Of a stretch of 64,000 nucleotides of DNA, positions 58,565 through 64,000 are shown in pieces. Each line of letters starts with the position of its first letter. Position 1 is the stretch's first letter. Source of the stretch: CAVUDO01 sp963740255 (lineage in GTDB: Bacteria > Actinomycetota > Actinomycetes > Mycobacteriales > Cryptosporangiaceae); the NCBI GenBank assembly GCA_963740255.1, contig CAVUDO010000006.1, forward strand, positions 620,001-684,000, given 5' to 3'. Below the pieces are notes generated by a model, which was not told the origin of the DNA, searched no databases, and saw only the letters and a list, made by a program, of their open reading frames with translations. The translations under genes were made by a program, and so were the position numbers.

Positions 58565-59341
58565 ATGTTCAAGAAGTTGTCGGGGATGTTCGGCGGCGGC
58601 GCGTCCGTCGACACCGTGCTGGCCGATCCGAACACGACTCCGGGCGGGGTCGTCCGGGGTGAGGTCCGGATCGGTGGCGGCACCCAGGAGATGGCGGTCG
58701 ACCGGATCGAGCTGGAGCTGGTGGCCCGGGTCGAGATCGAGTCCGGCGACTCGGAGTACAACCAGATGATCCCGTTCGGGAAGGTCGTCGCCGCCGAGCG
58801 GTTCGGCCTGGCTCCCGGCGCCCAGCACGCCGTGCCGTTCGCGCTCCCGGTGCCGTGGGAGGCGCCGATCAGCGCGGTCAACGGCCACCCGCTGCACGGC
58901 ATGTCGCTGGGCGTCCGCACCGAGCTGGAGCTGGCCGGCTCGCTGGACAAGGGCGACCTCGACCCGATCACCGTGCACCCGCTGCCCGTGCAGGCCCGAC
59001 TGCTGGACGCGTTCGCGCGGCTCGGCTTCGGCCCCAAGGGCGCCGACCTCGAACAGGGCACGCTGCACGGTTCGCGGATGCCGTTCTACCAGGAGATCGA
59101 GTTCTACCCCTCGCCCCAGTACGCGCACGCGATGAACGAACTCGAGGTGACCTTCATCGCCGGCCCGCAGCAGCTGGACGTGTTGCTGGAACTGGACAAG
59201 CGAGGCGGGCTGCTCAGCTCCGGCCACGACGCGTTCAACCGCTTCACGATTCCCTACGCCGGTGCCGAGGGCATGGACTGGGAACGCTGGCTGCACGAGC
59301 ACCTCGCCGCCCTCACGCAGAAGCGCGGCCTGTTCCACTGA
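58565..59341 (+). CDS. Spo0M-family sporulation-control protein
   Basis: A 258-residue arrestin-like protein of the SpoOM/Spo0M family: MFKKLSGMFGGGASVDTVLA, GGVVRGEVRIGGGTQEMAVD, IELELVARVEIESGDSEYNQ, the conserved PFALPVPWEAPIS with MSLGVRTELELAGSLDKGD, and the C-terminal QIEFYPSP-like segment (EIEFYPSPQYAHAMNELEVT). AGGAGG precedes ATG 58565. In Bacillus, Spo0M acts in sporulation control; in actinomycetes these proteins are common, and their role is not settled. A hairpin follows the stop. Confidence 0.92.
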   Translation: MFKKLSGMFGGGASVDTVLADPNTTPGGVVRGEVRIGGGTQEMAVDRIELELVARVEIESGDSEYNQMIPFGKVVAAERFGLAPGAQHAVPFALPVPWEAPISAVNGHPLHGMSLGVRTELELAGSLDKGDLDPITVHPLPVQARLLDAFARLGFGPKGADLEQGTLHGSRMPFYQEIEFYPSPQYAHAMNELEVTFIAGPQQLDVLLELDKRGGLLSSGHDAFNRFTIPYAGAEGMDWERWLHEHLAALTQKRGLFH

Positions 59342-59343
59342 GC

Positions 59344-59380
59344 AGTCCGCCGAGCACCACGTAGTCCGCTGAGCACCACG
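59344..59380. repeat. 18-bp direct repeat after the Spo0M gene
   Basis: AGTCCGCCGAGCACCACG (59344-59361) and AGTCCGCTGAGCACCACG (59363-59380) differ by one base and are separated by one base, immediately before the terminator hairpin. Origin unknown; slipped-strand duplication is likely. Confidence 0.8.
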
Positions 59381-59426
59381 GGGCTCTCCCTGCCCTGCCG
59401 ATCACGACGCCCCTGGGGAGAGCCCC
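59380..59426 (+). terminator. GC-rich hairpin after the Spo0M gene
   Basis: GGGGCTCTCCC (59380-59390) pairs with GGGAGAGCCCC (59416-59426), an 11-bp perfect stem with a 25-base loop. No T run follows. It isolates the riboswitch-controlled thrC transcript from upstream read-through. Confidence 0.6.
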
Positions 59427-59503
59427 ACAGCGTTCCAGCAGGTGGGAGCCCCGTCCCAGCGGCGTGACCGGCAGCTACACTGGCGTCACAACCGAATACA
59501 CCA

Positions 59504-59629
59504 CTCATCCAGAGGGGCAGAGGGAACGGCCCGTCGAAGCCCCGGCAACCTCCGTGATCAGCGCTCGCACCGCGAGGCCCGCGCACGGCAGGTGCCAACT
59601 CCGTCCCGGCGCACGCCGGGAAAGATGAG
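59504..59629 (+). ncRNA. SAM-I (S-box) riboswitch
   Basis: S-box signatures are in order: CTCATCCAGAGGGGCAGAGG, ACGGCCC, TCGAAGCCCCGGCAACC, GGTGCCAACTCC and GGGAAAGATGAG. The P1 helix is CTCATC (59504-59509) with GATGAG (59624-59629). The ribosome site of thrC (GAGAGG) directly follows the P1 3' strand, so SAM binding could hide it; control at translation level is likely in this GC-rich setting, where no T-tract terminator is seen. The regulated gene is threonine synthase at the O-phosphohomoserine branch between threonine and methionine. Confidence 0.93.
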
Positions 59630-59642
59630 GAGAGGCCTCGCC

Positions 59643-60932
59643 ATGCCGTCGTTGCTCCATGCTCAGCCAGCCCGAGCCCCCAGGCCCACTGCCGCCCCCG
59701 CGCGCTGCCTGCGCTGCCGCAACTGCGCCGCCGAGTTTCCCCTGATCGCCATCCACGCCTGCGCCGAGTGTTTCGGCCCTCTGGAGGTCGGCTACGACCC
59801 GGCCGCCCTGGCCGCCGTGACCCGCGCGCAGATCGAGGCCGGGCCGGCGAACCTCTGGCGGTACGCTCCGCTGCTTCCGGCCGGACAGGATCCTGCCTCG
59901 CGCGTCACGCTCGACCCGGGCCTCACCCCGCTGGTGCGCGCCGACCGGCTCGCCGCCGAGCTCGGCCTCACCGCACCGCTCTGGATCAAGGACGACTCGG
60001 CCAACCCGACGCACTCCTTCAAGGACCGGGTGGTCTCGGTCGCCCTCACCGCCGCCCACGGGCTCGGCTTCCGGTCCGTGGCCTGCGCCTCCACCGGCAA
60101 CCTCGCCAATTCCGTCGCCGCGCACGCCGCCCGGGCAGGCTGGCGGGCCACCGTGTTCATCCCGGCCGACCTCGAACCCGGCAAGGTGCTCGCCTCGGCG
60201 GTCTACGGTCCGCGGCTGGTGGCGGTGGACGGCAGCTACGACGACGTCAACCGCCTGACCAGCGAGCTCCAGGAGACCGACGAGTACGAGGACACCGCGT
60301 TCGTCAACCAGAACGTGCGCCCCTACTACGCCGAGGGCTCCAAGACGCTCGGCTACGAGGTGGCCGAGCAGCTCGGCTGGCGCCTGCCGGCCCAGGTGGT
60401 GGTGCCGGTGGCCTCCGGGTCGCTGCTCACCAAGGTCGACAAGGCGTTCGCCGAACTGGTGACCGGCGGGCTGGTCGCCGACACCCCGTGGCGGGTGTTC
60501 GGCGCGCAGTCGGCCGGGTGCGCGCCGGTGTACGCGGCGTTCGAGGCGGGCGAGGACGTGGTGCGCCCGGTGAAGCCGACCGGCATCGCCAAGAGCCTGA
60601 ACATCGGCAACCCGGCCGACGGCCCGTACGTGCTCGACACCGTCCGCCGCACCGGTGGTGCGCTGGCGGCCGTCACGGACGACGAGATCCGGGACGGCGT
60701 GCTGCTGCTCGCGCGGACCACGGGCATCTTCGCCGAGACGGCCGGTGGCGTGACGGTGGCGGTGCTGAAGAAGCTGGTGGAGTCCGGCCAGCTCGACCCG
60801 TCCGCCGAGACGGTCGTCCTCAACACCGGCGAGGGTCTCAAGACCGCGGACGCCCTCGCCGAGGTGGTCGGCCCCACGCACCGGATCGGCGCGTCCCTGC
60901 GGGCCGCGCGGGAGGCCGGCCTGCTCGACTGA
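59643..60932 (+). CDS. thrC: Threonine synthase
   Basis: A PLP-dependent (fold type II) enzyme of 429 residues making threonine from O-phosphohomoserine. The N-terminal zinc-ribbon-like segment is CLRCRNCAAEFPLIAIHACA followed by ECFGPLEVGYD. The PLP lysine is in DDSANPTHSFKDRVVSVAL. ACASTGNLANSVAAHAARAG is the substrate loop, QVVVPVASGSLLTKVDKAF the phosphate-binding Gly/Ser loop, and FAETAGGVTVAVLKKLVESG a later motif. ATG 59643 lies just after the SAM-I riboswitch, whose expression platform overlaps GAGAGG. Cysteate synthase is a close relative, but the neighbours and length fit ThrC. Confidence 0.92.
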   Translation: MPSLLHAQPARAPRPTAAPARCLRCRNCAAEFPLIAIHACAECFGPLEVGYDPAALAAVTRAQIEAGPANLWRYAPLLPAGQDPASRVTLDPGLTPLVRADRLAAELGLTAPLWIKDDSANPTHSFKDRVVSVALTAAHGLGFRSVACASTGNLANSVAAHAARAGWRATVFIPADLEPGKVLASAVYGPRLVAVDGSYDDVNRLTSELQETDEYEDTAFVNQNVRPYYAEGSKTLGYEVAEQLGWRLPAQVVVPVASGSLLTKVDKAFAELVTGGLVADTPWRVFGAQSAGCAPVYAAFEAGEDVVRPVKPTGIAKSLNIGNPADGPYVLDTVRRTGGALAAVTDDEIRDGVLLLARTTGIFAETAGGVTVAVLKKLVESGQLDPSAETVVLNTGEGLKTADALAEVVGPTHRIGASLRAAREAGLLD

Positions 60933-60941
60933 GCACGCGCG

Positions 60942-61388
60942 CTACCGTCGGGAGCGCCGGGTGACGGCTTCGCCGATCCGGACCAGGCCGGGTCGCAGCG
61001 GCCGGTCGACGTAGCCGCCGTCAGCGAGGCCGGCCCAGTGCTCGAACTTGTTCCGCGCGCCCCAGTCGCCGGTCACGCTCCACGACCAGGCGGCGAGCAG
61101 GCCGTACACCGGCAGGAACAACGGCCCGAGCAGTGCGTACTGGGTGCTGTGCCGGCACTCGTGCACGAGCAGCGCCCCCTCCGGCGGCGACGGCCGGCGG
61201 GTGAGGATCACGTTGCCGACGGTGAACGCCGGGGCCAGCGGCACCCGGCGGCAGTACCCGGACGCCAGCCTCGTGCCGGCCGGCCCGCGCACCACGCTCG
61301 CCCGCCCGATCCGGGCCACCAGCAGGCCCAGGGGCGTGGACAGGTTGACCCAGTTCACGATCGCGCGCAGCCGCTGTCCCGGGGTCAT
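60942..61388 (-). CDS. Zincin-like membrane-associated protein with HExxH
   Basis: A 148-residue protein. The segment GALLVHECRHSTQYALLGPL holds HECRH, an HExxH zinc-protease motif, followed by a hydrophobic stretch (LFLPVYGLLAAWSWSVTGDW) and NKFEHWAGLADGGY, whose Glu could be the third ligand. It resembles short eubacterial HExxH proteins near envelope genes; no known peptidase family is claimed. ATG 61388 follows AGGATGAG. It lies four bases downstream of a GNAT gene on the same strand, so they form an operon. Activity is unproved. Confidence 0.7.
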   Translation of the reverse strand: MTPGQRLRAIVNWVNLSTPLGLLVARIGRASVVRGPAGTRLASGYCRRVPLAPAFTVGNVILTRRPSPPEGALLVHECRHSTQYALLGPLFLPVYGLLAAWSWSVTGDWGARNKFEHWAGLADGGYVDRPLRPGLVRIGEAVTRRSRR

Positions 61389-61392
61389 CGGC

Positions 61393-62004
61393 TCATCCTG
61401 CGCCGGGATGCCCACCGACCGCGGCAGGCCAGGCGGCCGGACGGATCATCTCCCGTTCCACGATCTGGGGGTGGAAGGTGTGCTCCATGACGTGCCCGGT
61501 GAACGCGAACCCGAGCCGTTCGTACGCCCGCACCGCACGGGGGTTGCCGTCGGCCACGTAGAGGCACAGCTCGTCTCGGCCCACGGACAGCGACCACTGC
61601 GCCACCGCGTCGACCAGCCGGGCGATCAGGCCGGTGCCCCGCCACGGCGGCGTCACGTAGACGCCCACCAGCGCGGTCCGTCCGTTGGCGTCCGCCACGG
61701 CGGCCGAGTTGGCCACCAGCGTCCCGCCGGCGTCGGCCACGAAGGCGGCCGCCGCGTCCCCGCTGGCCCGTTCGGCCGCCAGCGCGTCCCAGAGGATCAG
61801 CGGCCGGGCCGCGGCGTCGGCCACCGTGTCCATGTAGGCCAGCGGTGTGTCGGCCAGCGCCTCCAGCCGGAGAGCCCGGGTGGCCGGCCCGTCATCGGAC
61901 CGGATGCGGCGGATCACCACGTCCGGCAGATCGCCCGACATGCCGGGCGGGGGTGTGGCGAGGGGGTGTCCCGGACCGTCGGAAAACGCATTCTTTTCGT
62001 GCAT
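61393..62004 (-). CDS. GNAT-family N-acetyltransferase
   Basis: A GNAT enzyme of about 203 residues: RRIRSDDGPATRALRLEALA, AAAFVADAGGTLVANSAAVA, the acetyl-CoA-binding loop VGVYVTPPWRGTGLIARLVD (Q/R-x-x-G-x-G/A variant: RGTGL), LCLYVADGNPRAVRAYERLG and FAFTGHVMEHTF. The substrate is unknown. The start is uncertain: ATG 62004 is used; the frame is open to ATG 62028, and MSGDLPDVV at 61941 is a further option. Downstream it is four bases from the zincin-like gene. Confidence 0.85.
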   Translation of the reverse strand: MHEKNAFSDGPGHPLATPPPGMSGDLPDVVIRRIRSDDGPATRALRLEALADTPLAYMDTVADAAARPLILWDALAAERASGDAAAAFVADAGGTLVANSAAVADANGRTALVGVYVTPPWRGTGLIARLVDAVAQWSLSVGRDELCLYVADGNPRAVRAYERLGFAFTGHVMEHTFHPQIVEREMIRPAAWPAAVGGHPGAG

Positions 62005-62028
62005 GTGTCGATGGAACCTTGCCGCCAT

Positions 62029-62207
62029 CCCTTCGCGGAAGTCCCTTTCTCCCGATACTTCCGCGCCGCTCGGAGGTCCGGTACCGTCCTGACCGGTCGA
62101 AGTTCTCGCCAGTGTTCGTGCGGTTCCGCAGATCGGCTCCTGGACGAAGACCCGGTGCGCACGGTCAAGGAGTGCGTTCCGCCGTATCAGCAGTAAGGAT
62201 GTGCACC
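62029..62207 (+). promoter_or_regulatory. Probable cold-shock leader (5' UTR) of the csp gene
   Basis: 179 bases between the divergent GNAT gene and the csp start. No gene is seen. Cold-shock genes usually carry long structured leaders; GC-rich inverted stretches are present but no canonical cold box is recognisable by eye. AAGGAT at 62194-62199 is the ribosome site. Confidence 0.35.
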
Positions 62208-62408
62208 GTGGCGCAGGGCACAGTGAAGTGGTTCAACTCCGAGAAGGGCTACGGCTTCATCGCCGTCGACAACGGAGCCGACGTATTCGTCCATTACTCG
62301 GCCATTCAGATGGATGGCTACAAGGCACTGGAAGACGGCCAGCGAGTCGAGTTCGAGGTCACCCAGGGGCCCAAGGGCCCGCAGGCCGATTCCGTCCGGC
62401 TCGCCTGA
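62208..62408 (+). CDS. cspA: Cold-shock protein (CspA family)
   Basis: A 66-residue single cold-shock domain: AQGTVKWFNSEKGYGFIAVD (RNP1 KGYGFI), DNGADVFVHYSAIQMDGYKA (RNP2 VFVHYS), LEDGQRVEFEVTQGPKGPQA, DSVRLA. It is an RNA/ssDNA chaperone. Start GTG 62208 gives the normal family length; the ATG at 62199 is out of frame. csp next to groEL in this orientation is also seen in Streptomyces (SCO4295/SCO4296). Confidence 0.95.
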   Translation: MAQGTVKWFNSEKGYGFIAVDNGADVFVHYSAIQMDGYKALEDGQRVEFEVTQGPKGPQADSVRLA

Positions 62409-62425
62409 ACCCCGACCCCACCGAA

Positions 62426-62456
62426 GAGGCCCGCCCGGTTCGCTGGCGCGGGCCTC
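62426..62456 (+). terminator. Hairpin after cspA
   Basis: GAGGCCCGC (62426-62434) pairs perfectly with GCGGGCCTC (62448-62456) across a 13-base loop, 18 bases after the csp stop. No T run, as usual in this genome. Confidence 0.65.
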
Positions 62457-62530
62457 GCGCCTGTCCGCGGCGCAGGCCCGCGGTCACGTCGTCCTCCCCC
62501 TGACGCCTCAGGACAGCACCGGAAGGAGCC

Positions 62531-63574
62531 ATGATCCAGCCGCCTCAGGATCCGGCTGGCCAGGCCACTTCCGCCGCCTCCGCCGCCTCCGCTGGCATCG
62601 CCGGGCCGCCGGCTGGTCCGGCCGCCGGGCTGCCCCCGGCGACGGCCCCCGGTGCCGGCTCCGCCGTCGGCGGGCCGGGTTGGTATCGACCGCCGCCACC
62701 CGACCACACCGGACCGCGGACGCCGGTCCGCTACGGTCCGCCGTCGCACGTCGCCCACCTTCCGCGGACAGATCGCGATCGCCCGCCCATCGGCGACGAC
62801 GATCCGCTGATCAGTCCCGATTACGCGGGCTGGTGGCGCCGCGGATTCGCACTGTTCAAGGCCACCTGGAACCTGTTGCTCGCGGTGCACTTGGTCGCGG
62901 GCGCCGTGTCCGCACTGCTCGCTGTCGCGGGCGCCGTCATGGCTGGGCGGTACCTCGGGCGCGGGGTGACGGAAATGGTGTTGCTGATAGTGGCGCCGCA
63001 CGCGCTGTTCGACGGGATCGCCCTGATGGTCGGTGTGTATCTGGTGGTGGGTGCGGCCGCCGGTCGCCGCCCGGGCGTGGCCACCGCGCTGCGTGCCGCC
63101 GCTGGACGCCTCGGGCCGCTGATCGGGTGGACCGTGGTGACGTGGGCGGTGATCGGCCTGGGCCTGGTCTTCGGTGTCCTGCCTGGGCTCTACGCATGGC
63201 TGGTGTTCCTGATCCTGCCTCCCGCCGTGGCGTTCGGTCGCGGAGGCGGCGCGGCGTGCTTGAGCCTCGTCCACGGCAATCCCGGTACCGCATTGGCTCG
63301 CTTGTCGACAGTCGGGTCCGTCCTGGCCATCGGGGTCTGGGTCCGGCATCTGGTCCAGTTCGCGATCGTCGTTCTGATCCTCCTTTCCGAGATCGGTCCG
63401 CTGGGCGAGGACTTCGGGGTCGTCGCGGTCTTCGTGGTCGCTCTGTCGGTGGTGGTCAACGCCGCCCTGGCGGCCTTCGCCGGTCCGTTGGTCGTGTGTG
63501 CCTACGCCGACCTGCGGGCCCGCCGCGACGGGCCGCTCACCACCGCCGATCTCGCCGCCGAACTGCACGCCTGA
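62531..63574 (+). CDS. Multi-pass membrane protein with Pro/Ala-rich N-terminus
   Basis: A 347-residue protein. The first 95 residues are Pro/Ala/Gly-rich and cytoplasmic. Five or six hydrophobic segments follow (LLLAVHLVAGAVSALLAVAG, MVLLIVAPHALFDGIALMVG, LGPLIGWTVVTWAVIGLGLV, FAIVVLILLSEIGPLGEDFG, VVAVFVVALSVVVNAALAAF), ending in a soluble tail. ATG 62531 follows GGAAGGAGC. No family is recognised; such proteins (YciC-like membrane domains) are common beside chaperonin genes in actinomycetes. Function unknown. Confidence 0.8.
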   Translation: MIQPPQDPAGQATSAASAASAGIAGPPAGPAAGLPPATAPGAGSAVGGPGWYRPPPPDHTGPRTPVRYGPPSHVAHLPRTDRDRPPIGDDDPLISPDYAGWWRRGFALFKATWNLLLAVHLVAGAVSALLAVAGAVMAGRYLGRGVTEMVLLIVAPHALFDGIALMVGVYLVVGAAAGRRPGVATALRAAAGRLGPLIGWTVVTWAVIGLGLVFGVLPGLYAWLVFLILPPAVAFGRGGGAACLSLVHGNPGTALARLSTVGSVLAIGVWVRHLVQFAIVVLILLSEIGPLGEDFGVVAVFVVALSVVVNAALAAFAGPLVVCAYADLRARRDGPLTTADLAAELHA

Positions 63575-63598
63575 CCCGCGCGGGGTCAGCTCCGGTTT

Positions 63599-63625
63599 CT
63601 TGCACTCTCCCAGGCAGAGTGCTAA
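63599..63625 (+). promoter_or_regulatory. CIRCE operator 1 (HrcA-binding) before groEL
   Basis: Arms CTTGCACTC (63599-63607) and GAGTGCTAA (63617-63625) with a nine-base spacer: the CIRCE consensus TTAGCACTC-N9-GAGTGCTAA with two changes in the left arm. TTGCAC at 63600-63605 may also be the -35 of the groEL promoter, so HrcA would block it. Confidence 0.9.
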
Positions 63626-63633
63626 ACCTTGGA

Positions 63634-63660
63634 CTGGCACTCGGCTATGCTGAGTGCCAG
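63634..63660 (+). promoter_or_regulatory. CIRCE operator 2 (HrcA-binding) before groEL
   Basis: Arms CTGGCACTC (63634-63642) and GAGTGCCAG (63652-63660), a perfect 9-bp inverted repeat with a nine-base spacer (GGCTATGCT). Eight bases separate it from CIRCE 1. The arms deviate from consensus only in the outermost two positions. The spacer contains TATGCT, a possible -10. Confidence 0.9.
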
Positions 63661-63806
63661 GTCGGGACGGTGAGGCCGCCGTCCGCCCGGTCGTATGCCG
63701 GGTGGTCCGGGGTCGTCCGTCGCGGGCATCGAGCCCGGCCGTGAAGCTCAGCGGCGCCGTCTTTCCGGTGCCGCCGTGTCGGGAAACCATCGGAGGACAA
63801 CACCGC

Positions 63807-64000
63807 ATGGCGAAGATGATCGCGTTCGACGAGGAGGCGCGTCGCGGCCTCGAGCGAGGGATGAACATCCTCGCGGACACCGTCCGGGTGACGCTGGGCC
63901 CCAGAGGCCGCAACGTCGTGCTCGAGAAGAAGTGGGGCGCGCCCACGATTACCAATGACGGCGTCTCCATCGCGAAGGAGATCGAGCTCGAGGACCCGTA
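63807..64000 (+). CDS. groEL: Chaperonin GroEL, 5' part (continues beyond window)
   Basis: The first 64 codons of a 60-kDa chaperonin: MAKMIAFDEEARRGLERGMN, ILADTVRVTLGPRGRNVVLE, KKWGAPTITNDGVSIAKEIE. These match the conserved equatorial-domain start (GPKGRNVVLEK, ATP-contact residues). ATG 63807 is preceded by GGAGG. There is no groES upstream, so this is the solitary GroEL (GroEL2-like in actinobacterial naming). It is under two CIRCE operators, that is, HrcA heat-shock control. Confidence 0.96.
   Translation, partial: MAKMIAFDEEARRGLERGMNILADTVRVTLGPRGRNVVLEKKWGAPTITNDGVSIAKEIELEDP

Noticed and set aside
63575..63806. groES gene upstream of groEL
   Set aside because: The interval is only 230 bases and holds the two CIRCE operators; no co-chaperonin sequence is present.

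Overview
The window is high-GC actinobacterial chromosome: roughly 70% GC through most of it, abundant GTG starts, start/stop overlaps of the ATGA or GTGA kind, and many short Shine-Dalgarno sites. Gene order supports this. The run mutY, Rv3587c-like lipoprotein, disA, radA, lpqE-like, carD, ispD/ispF, cysS, rlmB is that of mycobacteria and other Actinomycetota, and thrC, csp, groEL at the right end resembles the order in Streptomyces. A filamentous or sporangiate actinomycete is likely (type III polyketide cluster, Scr1-type regulator with a DUF397 partner, Spo0M), but the genus cannot be fixed.

Region 1 (1-14.9 kb): an RTX-like repeat protein, then the mutY-disA-radA-lpqE block (DNA repair and c-di-AMP synthesis). 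The conserved block is interrupted at 6.4-10.5 kb by a lipid-quinone type cluster (UbiA prenyltransferase, methyltransferase, acyl-CoA dehydrogenase-like flavoprotein, type III PKS), and resumes with carD, a fused ispD-ispF and a TPR-AAA+ ATPase.

Region 2 (14.9-24.5 kb): accessory DNA of mixed composition. It holds a Schlafen/AlbA-type ATP-binding protein in low-GC DNA, an ArsR-SRPBCC pair, truncated nitroreductase and AraC remnants meeting at one junction, a transglutaminase-like protein lacking its usual His, an Scr1-type HTH/DUF397 pair, a recombinase-like protein, a probable polymorphic toxin with its immunity gene, and a DUF732-excalibur protein.

Region 3 (24.5-33.4 kb): tyrosine catabolism (aromatic aminotransferase, hppD, hmgA, fahA, Lrp/AsnC regulator). 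A mobile-type AAA_14/DUF4143 ATPase and IS21-like end repeats lie between hmgA and fahA, and two RDD membrane proteins lie between the aminotransferase and hppD.

Region 4 (33.4-43.4 kb): allFGH-type oxamate carbamoyltransferase genes, a MocA-like nucleotidyltransferase, cysS-rlmB, a LacI regulator and tRNA-Thr(UGU).

Region 5 (43.6-64 kb): an MBOAT/wax-synthase-like pair divergent from a MerR regulator, a DUF1023 hydrolase, an S66 peptidase, a YbaK protein, an APC permease, DUF3263, a CDC48-like double AAA+ ATPase, a hydrolase-ABC fusion with its permease, Spo0M, a SAM-I riboswitch before thrC, a zincin-like protein, a GNAT enzyme, a cold-shock protein, and groEL behind two CIRCE operators (cut by the window end).

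A striking global feature is a set of apparent single-base frameshifts (RTX gene twice, methyltransferase, type III PKS, ispD, MBOAT gene; one in the opposite sense in the Schlafen gene). Because the essential ispD is among them, sequence error is a serious possibility, and these genes are annotated as full-length with the break stated.
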